Under the pieces are notes generated by a model. That model had not been told where the DNA came from. It worked only from the letters and a program-made list of their open reading frames with translations, and searched no databases. DNA of 44,365 nt from a virus: the IMG/VR virus record IMGVR_UViG_3300042389_000637, positions 1 to 44,365 of that record. One strand, given 5' to 3'. The translations under genes and the position numbers were made by a program. Below are positions 8,162-16,632 of this stretch, in pieces; the first letter of the stretch is position 1, and each line of letters starts with the position of its first letter.

Positions 8162-11100
8162 TTGAATTTTACACATCTACATGTGCATTCTTTCTATTCA
8201 TTAATGGATGGGCTTAATTCTCCTGCCGAACTTGTTAAAGCAGCAAAAGAAGCTGGACAAACAGCAATTGCAATAACAGATCATGGCACATTGTCTTCAC
8301 ACCGTGAAATGCAAATTGCATGTAAGGATCAAGGCATTAAGCCAATCCTTGGAGTAGAAGCGTATATATCACCAACAGATAGATTTGATCGCTCCTCTAA
8401 AACAGATAAATCAATTCAAGCTTATAACCACATTATTCTACTTGCAAAAAATAAAAAAGGTTTAGAGAATATTAATACATTACAGGAGCTTGCTTGGAAC
8501 GAAGGGTTCTATCATAAGCCACGTATCGACAGGGAGATTTTAAATGATTATAGCGAAGGTGTTATCGTTCTCAGCGGATGTCTTAATGGACTCATTAGTA
8601 AGGCTATCGATAAAGGTAACATGGAAGAAGCTGAACTTCTTCTCAAAGGCTTTAAGAAAACTTTCGGAAAAGATTTTTACGTGGAAGTGCAATCACATAA
8701 CCCTGTGGAGATCAACTCCGCCCTTTTAGAATTAGCAGATAAACTGGGAATTAAAGCGGTGGCAACTGGAGATGCCCACTTCGCTAAAGAAGAAGATAGA
8801 GTTTTAGAAGAGGCTATGCTAATTTTATCAACATCCCCTAAGATGGATAAAGATGCTGACTTTGATATGTCCAGAAATATTAAAGATATTAATGATAGAT
8901 TAAACTATTTATATCCAGATAGAAGAATATCTTTCCAGGATTACAACCTATTTATCCAGACTCGTGAAGAAATTCAAGCTGATTTTGTTAAGGCTGGTTT
9001 CACCAGAACAGATATTTACGAGAATACAATGGAAATTGCTAATAAAATAGGAGAGTATGACTTTAATCAGGGCCTAGACCTCCTACCAGTTCCTAAGACC
9101 GATGCCGATGAAAGACTACGGGAACTGTCCGAAAAGGGCTTAGAGAGGCTTCAGAAGGCTTCAGATGATATCTATAAAGCTCGCCTTGAGGAAGAACTTG
9201 GGGTAATTGCCTCAAAGAATTTTGCCTCATACTTCTTGGTGGTGGCAGATATGATTAACTGGGCTAAAGACAATGATATACGAGTTGGCCCAGGCCGTGG
9301 TTCTGCAGCAGGCTCTTTGGTCTGCTACGCTCTAGGAATTACAGATGTTGATCCAATTAAATATGACCTTTTGTTTTTTAGATTTATTAACCCTGAGCGT
9401 AATGACTTTCCAGATATTGATACAGACTTTGAAGACCGACGTAGAAAAGAAGTTAAAGACTATTTAAAGAAGAAGTTTAAACACGTTGCCTCTATCTCAA
9501 CGTACACCTATTTTAAAGATAAGGGTGTTGTTCGTGATGCTGCTCGTGTATTCATGGTTCCTCTTCAAGAGGTAAACCGTGCACTAAAACCAGTAGATAC
9601 TTTTGAAGACTTTATTGATTCTCCAAATACAAAAGAGTTTAGAACACGTTACCCAGAAGTTGTTTGGCTAGCAGAAAGATTACGTGGTCGTATTCGTTCT
9701 GTTGGTGTACACGCTGCTGGAGTTGTTGTTGCTAAAGACGATATTAGAAAATATGCTCCTGTTGAATCTCGTGAAGACGCACAGGATAAGGTGTCAGGAA
9801 GAATTCCAGTCGTAGCATACGATATGGATACTGTTGCAGACATTGGCCTTATTAAACTAGATGCACTGGGACTTAAAACATTATCTGTTATGTCGGATAC
9901 TCTTAAATCAATTAAGGGCAGAACTGGCAAAGATATAAATCTTTCCGACCTGCCTCTTGATGATCCTAAAGTTTATAAGATGTTAAGCGATGGATATACA
10001 AAGGGTGTGTTTCAGGCCGAAGCAACACCATATACAAACCTTCTTATTAAAATGGGTGTTGATAAGTTTGAAGACCTTGCTGCATCAAACGCACTAGTGC
10101 GTCCAGGCGCAATGAATACTGTGGGTGCTTCGTATATCAAGCGTAAGCACGGGGATGAGGCAGTACAGTTTATTCATCCTATTATGAAGCCGTTTACCGA
10201 GAACACTTATGGTGTTATTATATATCAAGAGCAAGTTATGCAAGCTTGCGTCCACTTAGGTGGCATGTCTTGGTCAGAGGCTGATAAGGTCCGCAAGATT
10301 ATTGGAAAGAAAAAAGATGCAAAAGAATTCGACCAATTCAAGGATCGCTTTATTGATGGGGCTTCAAAGCACATTTCTAAGAAGCAAGCCGAAACGCTCT
10401 GGCATACTTTTGAGGCTCACGCTGGTTATTCTTTTAACCGTTCCCACGCTGTTGCTTATTCTATGCTGTCTTATTACGCTGCTTGGCTTAAGACTTATTA
10501 TCCTCTTGAATTTATGTTTTCAATTCTTAAAAATGAAAATGATAAAGATGCAAGAACAGAATATTTAATTGAGTCCAAGCGACTAGGTCTTCGTGTATCT
10601 CTTCCACACATAAATGAGTCTGACATTTACTTCTCATTGCAAAAAGATAGAATTGTGTTTGGCTTAGCTGAAGTTAAATTTATTTCAGATAGCATTGCTA
10701 ATAAAATTATTGATCAAAGACCATTTAAAGATTATGCTGACTTTATTGACAAAGCCTCAAAGAAAGGTAGTGGAATTAACAGCCGTGCTATTGCGGCACT
10801 TAATGCAATTGGCGGGGCGGCATTCGATGACAACCTTAGAACGGGTAATGAAAAAGATAATTATTATGAATATTTAGGTATACCTACATTTAACCTAGAA
10901 GGAATACCTCCAAGAATTAAAGCTCAAGCAAGACCAATTGAAGACTTTGAAGACCTAGGTTCGTTTGTAATGTTTGGAATGGTCAAGTCAATTAAACGTG
11001 GAAACGGATGGGCTAGAGTAGAGCTGGTAGATGAAACAGGATCAATTGGGTTATTCCATACGGAACAAACTCAAATTGAAACTAATCAGATGTATTTTAT

Positions 11101-11431
11101 TCTTGTAGGAGATAATCGTATTGCAAGATATATTAAGGTAAGCGACATAGACCCAAAGAGTGGAGATATATTTGTTGACTATCTTTATAGAAAAGAGTAT
11201 GATCTTGAAGAGGATGAGTATACTGTTGTTAACTTTACTCCCTATGTTACTAAGGCGGGTAAAACAATGAGCCATATTGTACTCTCTAATAGCAATAAAG
11301 AGCTAACAAGAGTTATTGCTTTCCCAACAATGTATAAGATGTCTTTAGCAAGAATGCGTGAAGGAATGAAGTGTAAGGTTGTTCTATCTACTTTAGATGA
11401 TGGAACTTTAATGGTAAAGGAAATAAAATGA
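8162..11431 (+). CDS. dnaE: DNA polymerase III alpha subunit, DnaE-like (C family)
   Basis: A 1089-residue polymerase. The N-terminal PHP domain begins THLHVHSFYSLMDG, with a later GDAHF motif. The palm has GPGRGSAAGSLVCYALGI (about 378) and the catalytic PDIDTDFEDRRR (about 417); LIKLDALGLKTLSV (about 563) holds the third carboxylate. A C-terminal OB-fold follows (FVMFGMVKSIKRGNGW). The start is TTG 8162 with GGCGGAG upstream. Slightly shorter than cellular DnaE. Most tailed phages use A- or B-family enzymes, so a C-family polymerase beside a gp32-like SSB is noteworthy. Confidence 0.93.
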   Translation: MNFTHLHVHSFYSLMDGLNSPAELVKAAKEAGQTAIAITDHGTLSSHREMQIACKDQGIKPILGVEAYISPTDRFDRSSKTDKSIQAYNHIILLAKNKKGLENINTLQELAWNEGFYHKPRIDREILNDYSEGVIVLSGCLNGLISKAIDKGNMEEAELLLKGFKKTFGKDFYVEVQSHNPVEINSALLELADKLGIKAVATGDAHFAKEEDRVLEEAMLILSTSPKMDKDADFDMSRNIKDINDRLNYLYPDRRISFQDYNLFIQTREEIQADFVKAGFTRTDIYENTMEIANKIGEYDFNQGLDLLPVPKTDADERLRELSEKGLERLQKASDDIYKARLEEELGVIASKNFASYFLVVADMINWAKDNDIRVGPGRGSAAGSLVCYALGITDVDPIKYDLLFFRFINPERNDFPDIDTDFEDRRRKEVKDYLKKKFKHVASISTYTYFKDKGVVRDAARVFMVPLQEVNRALKPVDTFEDFIDSPNTKEFRTRYPEVVWLAERLRGRIRSVGVHAAGVVVAKDDIRKYAPVESREDAQDKVSGRIPVVAYDMDTVADIGLIKLDALGLKTLSVMSDTLKSIKGRTGKDINLSDLPLDDPKVYKMLSDGYTKGVFQAEATPYTNLLIKMGVDKFEDLAASNALVRPGAMNTVGASYIKRKHGDEAVQFIHPIMKPFTENTYGVIIYQEQVMQACVHLGGMSWSEADKVRKIIGKKKDAKEFDQFKDRFIDGASKHISKKQAETLWHTFEAHAGYSFNRSHAVAYSMLSYYAAWLKTYYPLEFMFSILKNENDKDARTEYLIESKRLGLRVSLPHINESDIYFSLQKDRIVFGLAEVKFISDSIANKIIDQRPFKDYADFIDKASKKGSGINSRAIAALNAIGGAAFDDNLRTGNEKDNYYEYLGIPTFNLEGIPPRIKAQARPIEDFEDLGSFVMFGMVKSIKRGNGWARVELVDETGSIGLFHTEQTQIETNQMYFILVGDNRIARYIKVSDIDPKSGDIFVDYLYRKEYDLEEDEYTVVNFTPYVTKAGKTMSHIVLSNSNKELTRVIAFPTMYKMSLARMREGMKCKVVLSTLDDGTLMVKEIK

Positions 11432-11637
11432 CAGAAGAAACAAGCCCACAAGATATTTTAGGAGCAATGAATGCAACACGAGTTCTTGTTTCTATTTTAG
11501 AAACAGTTAAGAATGTTGAAGTTTCAGTAGACACTTTTGTAAATCTAGATGCAGAAAATCGTGAACTAAATATTGATTACGATGGAGACAAAAGAGTCTT
11601 TAATTTCTCATTAAAAAAAGAGGAAAACAATGAATAG
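11428..11637 (+). CDS. Small acidic hypothetical protein
   Basis: A 69-residue protein with an ATGA overlap with the polymerase stop and an 8-base overlap with the next gene. It is acidic, with a helix (ILGAMNATRVLVSILETVKN) followed by strands. Coupling to the polymerase gene suggests an accessory role. No family recognised. Confidence 0.55.
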   Translation: MTEETSPQDILGAMNATRVLVSILETVKNVEVSVDTFVNLDAENRELNIDYDGDKRVFNFSLKKEENNE

Positions 11638-11977
11638 CAATGACGTATTAACAGAGTATGGACTAGATGCGCTTTCTGCTATATTGCATGAAACAGCAAT
11701 AGAAAAAGGATTTTGGCCCCATGAGATAGATACAAATATTGTTTGTACAAAATTAGCTTTAGTGCATTCAGAAGTAACAGAGGTTCTAGAGGCTATTAGA
11801 AAAAATAAACCCACTGAAGAAATTGTAGAAGAAATTGCAGATATATTAATTAGAACTTTAGATTTATATGCGGCTTTAAGAAATCATGAATGGGTTACAG
11901 AAAGCTTAGATGAAATTTTAGAAACAAAGATTAATATAAATAAAGAGCGACCAAGGCTTCACGGCAATTTATTTTAA
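11630..11977 (+). CDS. MazG-like nucleotide pyrophosphohydrolase
   Basis: A 115-residue, all-helical protein with the MazG/dUTPase-like metal-binding pattern: LVHSEVTEVLEAIRK (E-x3-E) followed by EEIVEEIADILIRTLDLYA (E-x2-x-D). These enzymes hydrolyse (d)NTPs to monophosphates; phage copies adjust nucleotide pools or alarmone levels in the infected cell. SD AAAGAGG precedes ATG 11630. Single-domain length is typical for phage MazG. Confidence 0.75.
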   Translation: MNSNDVLTEYGLDALSAILHETAIEKGFWPHEIDTNIVCTKLALVHSEVTEVLEAIRKNKPTEEIVEEIADILIRTLDLYAALRNHEWVTESLDEILETKININKERPRLHGNLF

Positions 11978-11993
11978 TGCTATACTATAAAAA
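11978..11993 (+). promoter_or_regulatory. Extended -10 promoter for the recombinase gene
   Basis: TGC-TATACT (hexamer 11981-11986) directly after the MazG-like stop. The predicted start near 11993 gives a 14-base leader with an AGAGAGAG-type weak SD. Confidence 0.55.
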
Positions 11994-12006
11994 AGAGAGA
12001 GTATAA

Positions 12007-13011
12007 ATGAGCATAGATATCGATAATATATTAGCAAAGCTAGATCCAAAAACACGAGCAAGAGTTCAGTCAGCACAGGATGTACAAGTTGAAAAACAAC
12101 TTACCCCTAGCATTGGATTAAACTTTGCATTGCGTGGCGGTCTAGGATACGGCAGACAAGTTCTGGTATGGGGCAATAAGTCTGCTGGTAAATCCTCTTT
12201 CTGCCTACAAATGATTGCTCTTGCACAAAAAGAAGGCAAGACATGTGCCTGGATTGATGCAGAAGCTTCTTACGATCAGTCTTGGGCTGAACGGCTAGGA
12301 GTAGATTCTTCTTCCCTTATTTACTCTCCAGCAAAAACCGTTAACGATATGGTTGATGTTGCTACTAAATTAATGGATGCAGGTGTAGATATGATTGTAG
12401 TAGATTCAATCTCAGCATTACTTCCTGCAATTTATTTTGAAAAAGATGGAAATGAAATGAAAGATTTGCAAGACACAAAGCAAATCGGCGCTGAAGCAAA
12501 GGATATGACCCACGCAGTCAAAATGTTAAACTATGCAAACAAAAACACATTACTTGTTCTCATCTCACAACAACGAAATCAGTTTGGATCTATGCATGCT
12601 AGTCACATCCCCACAGGTGGCATGGCAGTCAAGTTCTTTTCTTCCACGGTCATTAAGCTCTGGTCGTCTGAGGCTGAGGCTAATGCTATTAAAGCTGGGG
12701 TTAAAGTTGGCGACAAAATCATTGAGCAAAGAGTCGGCAGACCAGTTAACTGGATTATTGATTACAACAAACTCGGTCCCCCAAATCTATCGGGACAATA
12801 CGACTTTTATTACCAAGGGGAAACTCTTGGTGTAGATAGCGTAGGAGAAACTTTAGATGTTGCAGAAATGTGTGGCATTATAGAAAAGGGTGGCGCATGG
12901 TATACAGTAAATGGAGAGCGCTTTCAAGGACGTGCAAAGGCTGTAGCATATTTAAAGGAAAATCCAGATGTTGTAGACAGCTTAATCGGAGAGATAAATG
13001 CCAAGCATTGA
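12007..13011 (+). CDS. RecA/UvsX-like recombinase
   Basis: A 334-residue ATP-dependent strand-exchange protein. Walker A is GNKSAGKSS at about residue 55. The dyad MIVVDSISALLP is Walker B. LVLISQQRNQFG and the L2-type loop SHIPTGGMAVKFFSSTVIKLW are characteristic of UvsX/RecA. The Lys-rich start resembles the RecA N-terminal helix. It likely drives recombination-dependent replication and repair with the two SSBs and the resolvase candidates nearby. The 3' end overlaps the next gene by 14 bases. Confidence 0.88.
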   Translation: MSIDIDNILAKLDPKTRARVQSAQDVQVEKQLTPSIGLNFALRGGLGYGRQVLVWGNKSAGKSSFCLQMIALAQKEGKTCAWIDAEASYDQSWAERLGVDSSSLIYSPAKTVNDMVDVATKLMDAGVDMIVVDSISALLPAIYFEKDGNEMKDLQDTKQIGAEAKDMTHAVKMLNYANKNTLLVLISQQRNQFGSMHASHIPTGGMAVKFFSSTVIKLWSSEAEANAIKAGVKVGDKIIEQRVGRPVNWIIDYNKLGPPNLSGQYDFYYQGETLGVDSVGETLDVAEMCGIIEKGGAWYTVNGERFQGRAKAVAYLKENPDVVDSLIGEINAKH

Positions 13012-13186
13012 TGAATTTCTTAATAAGCCAGAAAAAATATTTTCTCCAGAACTTGAAAGACTAGGTGGAGTTAAGCCTTGTAGCAAGTGCGACAAAGATT
13101 CGGAAGAATATTTTTGGGATGCAATTAATATGACAGTGTCTTGGGAGTGCCCAGACGGACATAAGAATTCATTTACGGTTCAGTAA
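12998..13186 (+). CDS. Small zinc-ribbon protein
   Basis: A 62-residue protein with C-S-K-C and a later C-P-D-G-H, a likely zinc site (C2-CH). The N-terminal segment MPSIDEFLNKPEKIF is helical. It overlaps the recombinase 3' end and its stop shares a base with the next start, so it belongs to the recombination operon. Function unknown; nucleic-acid or partner binding is likely. Confidence 0.6.
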   Translation: MPSIDEFLNKPEKIFSPELERLGGVKPCSKCDKDSEEYFWDAINMTVSWECPDGHKNSFTVQ

Positions 13187-13494
13187 TGTCAGAAAGATCA
13201 GAAGTAAAACGTGATGGTGCTAAGGCTCAAAAAAATAGTGGCCGTGGTGATTATCAAAAAGGTGATGCTAAGTGGAATCAGTTCCTTGTGGATTATAAAG
13301 AAGCAAAGGCATCATTTAATTTAAACAAAGATGTATGGGCTAAAATCTGTACAGATACTTTTAAGGTAAGTAGGGATATGCATCCTGCTCTTAAAATTAT
13401 TATCGGTGAGGATTCCAAGGTTCGTCTTGGAATCATTGAGTGGTCAGTCTTAGAAGACTTGATCGCATTCTGGGAGGAAAATAATAATGGCTAA
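13186..13494 (+). CDS. Putative PD-(D/E)XK Holliday-junction-resolvase-like protein
   Basis: A 102-residue protein. The N-terminal region KNSGRGDYQKGDAKW followed by FLVDYKEAKASF reads like the Hjc/PD-(D/E)XK pattern: a Ser/Gly-Arg-Gly loop, an Asp after Lys-Gly, then D-Y-K as the (D/E)xK dyad on a strand. The rest is helix-strand with IEWSVLEDLIAF at the end. Position between recombinase and SSB fits junction processing. The assignment is motif-based inference. Confidence 0.45.
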   Translation: MSERSEVKRDGAKAQKNSGRGDYQKGDAKWNQFLVDYKEAKASFNLNKDVWAKICTDTFKVSRDMHPALKIIIGEDSKVRLGIIEWSVLEDLIAFWEENNNG

Positions 13495-13909
13495 TCCAAC
13501 AATTACAATAGTTGGTCGTGTAGGGCAAGATCCAGTTAAGCTTAATGGAGGCGGAGTTAGACTACGTATTGTATCTAATGACCGTGTAAAGAATGATTCA
13601 ACGGGTAACTGGGATGACAAAGATACATCTTGGTGGACTGTCAAGGCATGGAAGAGTTTGGCAGAACAGAGTATTGCTACCCTTAAGAAGGGCCAGGAAG
13701 TAGTTATAGTAGGTAAGATTTATGAAGAGACGTGGAAAGATAAAGAAGGCAATAGCAGAACATCTTATGATGTAAATGCGGACACAATTGCAGTCACTAC
13801 ATGGTCTCTATCAAAGGGAGATTCAAATGGATCTAAACAATTCCCTAAGTCAGACTCATGGTCAGCCCCTGCTAAATGGGACATTACAGAGTCAGAGGTT
13901 CCATTTTAA
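13487..13909 (+). CDS. ssb: Single-stranded DNA-binding protein, bacterial SSB type
   Basis: A 140-residue OB-fold protein: ITIVGRVGQDPVKL, SWWTVKAWKSLAEQ and GQEVVIVGKIYEETW are the usual SSB strands. A flexible linker leads to the acidic tip ESEVPF, close to the conserved SSB tail that binds repair partners. It forms a tetramer in known relatives. SD GGGAGG precedes ATG 13487. With the gp32-like protein at 7468 the phage has two unrelated SSBs. Confidence 0.9.
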   Translation: MANPTITIVGRVGQDPVKLNGGGVRLRIVSNDRVKNDSTGNWDDKDTSWWTVKAWKSLAEQSIATLKKGQEVVIVGKIYEETWKDKEGNSRTSYDVNADTIAVTTWSLSKGDSNGSKQFPKSDSWSAPAKWDITESEVPF

Positions 13910-14067
13910 TGAAAGAATTATTCTTCACAACCGTTACTGGAATTGCAGTAGGCGGAGTATTCAGTATATTTAAGTTGCCAATTCCTGCCCCACCAGTATT
14001 CGCTGGACTAATGGGAATTGTAGGGCTATGGATTGGGTATGCTTTAATTCAAAAGGCATTCGCATGA
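13909..14067 (+). CDS. XapX-like small membrane protein
   Basis: A 52-residue protein; the ATG shares a base with the SSB stop (TAATG). Two hydrophobic segments flank the motif PIPAPPVFAGLMGIVGLWIG, which matches the XapX (DUF1427) signature 'sPAPPvlAlvGLlGm.iG'. Such proteins sit in the inner membrane; function is not established. Its stop overlaps the next start (ATGA). Confidence 0.65.
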   Translation: MKELFFTTVTGIAVGGVFSIFKLPIPAPPVFAGLMGIVGLWIGYALIQKAFA

Positions 14068-14162
14068 CAGCATTTCTTATGGGACTAATGGTTGGGTTTG
14101 TAATTGGATACCCTGTAGGGCTATTTCTAGACAAGTGGGATAAGAGGATAAAAAATGGCTGA
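14064..14162 (+). CDS. Single-span membrane peptide (32 aa)
   Basis: ATGA overlap with the XapX-like gene and 8-base overlap with the next gene. The product is one Gly-rich transmembrane helix (FLMGLMVGFVIGYPVGLFL) followed by a basic tail (DKWDKRIKNG). It probably works with the preceding membrane peptide. The tight overlaps support translation. Confidence 0.55.
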   Translation: MTAFLMGLMVGFVIGYPVGLFLDKWDKRIKNG

Positions 14163-14493
14163 AGATAAAAATACTCTTGAGTTAATTAGTGATATTACAG
14201 AATTTAACGATCTGCACGAGTTCATGAAAGATGAACACTTAGACAGAGCTCTTTCAATTGTGGTAAAATTGTTAATGAATCCTGATGTCCCATCAGCAAA
14301 AGCACCACATTTAATTATGGAGCTTCAGGCAATGTCAACAAAGTTTGCAGTGCTTGCATCTGTATATTCTACAATTGCTAAGGACAAAGCGGGAACAGTA
14401 AACAATAACAAAAAGAATATATATTATTCTGTAAAAGAGTCCATAGACAAATTGGTAGATGCGCTTAAATATGTTGTGAGGTACAACTCGTGA
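14155..14493 (+). CDS. Conserved-looking helical phage protein
   Basis: A 112-residue all-helical protein (HLIMELQAMSTKFAVLASVY and KNIYYSVKESIDKLVDALKY). SD AAGAGGA precedes ATG 14155. It has no membrane segment or metal site. The pattern resembles short helical proteins seen in many actinophage and cyanophage genomes, but I cannot name a family. Confidence 0.55.
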   Translation: MAEDKNTLELISDITEFNDLHEFMKDEHLDRALSIVVKLLMNPDVPSAKAPHLIMELQAMSTKFAVLASVYSTIAKDKAGTVNNNKKNIYYSVKESIDKLVDALKYVVRYNS

Positions 14494-14939
14494 AAAACAA
14501 AATAATCATATCGTTATTTGTAGTAGTTTCTTTTGCATTTACGATACAAGCGTTCGGAGTAAAGCCTTCTTGCATAAATCTATATGTAGACTATGGATCT
14601 CTTGCCAAACAAAATAAATTTAACGAATGCATAGAGCAAGACAATATAAATGCATTAGATTTTATAAAACAATCTGGATACAGTACAGAGGGAACCGTTA
14701 AATACGGAGATGCAGTATTATGTAGGTTAAACAATCTTCCTTCAAGCAAAGAGGAATCTTGTAGTGAGATGCCTCCTGAAGATGCATACTGGGCAGTAAT
14801 TATAAAAAAGAAACAGGTTCTTCTTTTCCCAAGAAATGAGTGGGGCTGGGCAGAAAAAGCAATTAATGAAACAACTTTGTACGCTGGTGACAGTATAGGG
14901 TTGGTTTTTTCAAGTGATGGAGAATTGAGATGGCCTTAA
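14490..14939 (+). CDS. Secreted protein, possibly DUF4430/SCO2322-like (cobalamin-associated)
   Basis: A 149-residue protein with GTG start overlapping the previous stop (GTGA). The signal peptide MKNKIIISLFVVVSFAFTIQ is clear, so it is exported. The mature part has paired Cys (C-R-L ... C-S-E) and a C-terminal stretch with AYWAVIIKKK, EWGWAEKAIN and LYAGDSIGLVF. This 'aYW ... w.wa ... GD..g..f' layout recalls actinobacterial DUF4430/SCO2322 proteins found beside cobalamin uptake genes. The similarity is by eye, but the cobalamin adenosyltransferase two genes downstream supports it. Confidence 0.4.
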   Translation: MKNKIIISLFVVVSFAFTIQAFGVKPSCINLYVDYGSLAKQNKFNECIEQDNINALDFIKQSGYSTEGTVKYGDAVLCRLNNLPSSKEESCSEMPPEDAYWAVIIKKKQVLLFPRNEWGWAEKAINETTLYAGDSIGLVFSSDGELRWP

Positions 14940-15076
14940 ATTTATTGGATAAGCCAAATAAAACAAAAAACAAAATATCGATAGAGTATGCAATTCAGCT
15001 AGCAGTTACGTTATTCATAATGTATATTGTTAATAAAATTGGAATTGATATTTGGAGAGCGATAAAGGGACACTGA
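14930..15076 (+). CDS. Single-span membrane protein (48 aa)
   Basis: ATG 14930 lies inside the 3' end of the secreted-protein gene, and the stop shares a base with the next start (TGATG). One hydrophobic helix (IQLAVTLFIMYIVNKIGI) with a Lys-rich N-terminus. The tight coupling on both sides places it in one functional unit with the secreted protein and the adenosyltransferase. Confidence 0.5.
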   Translation: MALNLLDKPNKTKNKISIEYAIQLAVTLFIMYIVNKIGIDIWRAIKGH

Positions 15077-15573
15077 TGGTAATACTAAGTAAGATTTATA
15101 CCAAAACAGGTGATGATGGCCAAACGTCTAATGCCAACAACGATAGAGTTTCTAAGGCTAGCCCTATTATGGAAGCCATCGGCGCTGTAGATGAGGCTAA
15201 CTCTGCTATTGGAATGGCAATCGATGAATATAATGACATTATCGAAAGAGTTCAAAGCGACCTATTTGACCTTGGCGCAGAGCTTGCAGGTGCCGAAACA
15301 ATAAAAATATCTGAAAATAGGATTATATATTTAGAGAATGTAATTGATGACTATAATGAATACCTAGAGCCACTTAGATCTTTTGTTTTGCCTACTGGAG
15401 CATTGCATAATGCAAGAACTATCGTTAGAAGAGCAGAGCGTGAAGTTTGGAAAATAAAAAATATTAATCCAAACATTGCTAAATATTTAAATCGTCTATC
15501 AGACCTACTGTTTGTTATGGCTAGATATCACAACAAAGGAAAAGAAAAAATGTGGGTGCCAAACAATGGGTAG
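15076..15573 (+). CDS. Cobalamin adenosyltransferase, PduO type
   Basis: A 165-residue enzyme that converts cob(I)alamin and ATP to adenosylcobalamin. The N-terminal ATP motif KIYTKTGDDGQTS is diagnostic. Helices carrying GAVDEANSAIGMA, IQSDLFDLGAELAG-like sequence and the C-terminal RTIVRRAEREVW plus YLNRLSDLLFVMARY complete the five-helix bundle and hold the conserved Arg and Asp residues. I chose ATG 15076 (TGATG with the previous stop) over an upstream in-frame TTG. Adenosylcobalamin is the cofactor of class II ribonucleotide reductase, a plausible beneficiary during phage replication. Confidence 0.85.
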   Translation: MVILSKIYTKTGDDGQTSNANNDRVSKASPIMEAIGAVDEANSAIGMAIDEYNDIIERVQSDLFDLGAELAGAETIKISENRIIYLENVIDDYNEYLEPLRSFVLPTGALHNARTIVRRAEREVWKIKNINPNIAKYLNRLSDLLFVMARYHNKGKEKMWVPNNG

Positions 15574-16357
15574 AGATATAGTAAAGAACCTTAAGTTTAA
15601 GAAGCATACTGGCAAGCACTTCGACCCAGAACTATTTGCACAGTTGCTTGATGAGTCGTATCGAAATACTAAACGTGCAGATGGCGAGATGACAAAGAAG
15701 TCATTTAGCCCAAGTTCGCTGGGATACGGTCATGGAACCTGCCCAAGATATTGGTATATGGCTTTCTCTGGAGCAATGTTTATTGATGATAACGATGCAG
15801 TTGCAGTTGCTAATATGGCACAAGGCACACAGGCACACGAAAGACTACAAAAACTTATTTCATCTATGCCACAGTTTAAGGCAGAAGAAGAAGAGATTCT
15901 TAACGAGTATCCACCAATTAGAGGATTTATAGACCTTATTATGGAGTACGATGGTGAAACCGTAATCGGTGAAATCAAGACGGCTAAGCAAGAAGTGTGG
16001 GATACAAGACAGTCTGAGATGAAACCTACAGCTAACCATATGCTTCAATTGCTAACATACATGAAGCTAAAGAATGCTAAAGAAGGTTTCTTTCTATATG
16101 AGAATAAAAACACACAGGAGATCCTTGTCATTCCAATTTCAATGAATGAAAAGAATACTAAAATAATTGAAGATACCTTTACTTGGATGTGTGAGGTTTG
16201 GGATAACTTTAAAGATGGTGACCTTCCAATGCGCCCTGCAGGTGCTTCAAAATCAAAGATGCCTTGCACATACTGCCCAGTTAAAAAAGAATGCTATTCA
16301 AAAGAAACACCTTTAGGCACTGTTCAAATTGAAAAGTTTGAGGTTCCTCTTGTATGA
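15566..16357 (+). CDS. Cas4/RecB-like PD-(D/E)XK nuclease
   Basis: A 263-residue protein. The N-terminal Cys in YGHGTCPRYWYM and the C-terminal cluster CTYCPVKKEC are arranged like the Fe-S cluster ligands of Cas4/AddB-type nucleases. The catalytic core reads GFIDLIMEYDGETVIGEIKTAK (split: Asp, then E-x-K), followed by the QxxxY-type HMLQLLTYMKL. It probably processes DNA ends in recombination. It is not next to any CRISPR array. ATG 15566 overlaps the previous gene by 8 bases and is preferred to earlier in-frame starts. Confidence 0.8.
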   Translation: MGRDIVKNLKFKKHTGKHFDPELFAQLLDESYRNTKRADGEMTKKSFSPSSLGYGHGTCPRYWYMAFSGAMFIDDNDAVAVANMAQGTQAHERLQKLISSMPQFKAEEEEILNEYPPIRGFIDLIMEYDGETVIGEIKTAKQEVWDTRQSEMKPTANHMLQLLTYMKLKNAKEGFFLYENKNTQEILVIPISMNEKNTKIIEDTFTWMCEVWDNFKDGDLPMRPAGASKSKMPCTYCPVKKECYSKETPLGTVQIEKFEVPLV

Positions 16358-16632
16358 TTTGCGAAAATAAGGAGTGTAAGAAAAAGTTTACACCCAAGAC
16401 ACATAATCAAAAGTATTGCAAGGATGAGTGCTGTAGAATTGCAACTAATAAAAGAATTATGGAAAAGTACTATGAGAAAAAAGCAATTAAAAATGGGGCT
16501 GAGAGGCTTTGCAAAAAATGCAACATACAATTAAGCAGGTATAATAAGAATAACATATGCTCATCTTGTGAAAAGAATATAAATACAGGGAATGTTAATT
16601 CTATTTTAAAGAGGATAAATGACGTTAGCTAG
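16354..16632 (+). CDS. Double zinc-ribbon protein
   Basis: A 92-residue, Lys-rich protein. The N-terminus has C-E-N-K-E-C and C-K-D-E-C-C, and the centre has C-K-K-C followed by C-S-S-C, giving two probable zinc sites. ATGA overlap with the nuclease and 14-base overlap with the resolvase candidate. Likely nucleic-acid binding; function unknown. Confidence 0.65.
   Translation: MICENKECKKKFTPKTHNQKYCKDECCRIATNKRIMEKYYEKKAIKNGAERLCKKCNIQLSRYNKNNICSSCEKNINTGNVNSILKRINDVS

Noticed and set aside
15566-16357. CRISPR-associated Cas4 and therefore a CRISPR locus
   Set aside because: No repeat-spacer array or other cas genes are present; phage Cas4-like nucleases are common recombination enzymes.
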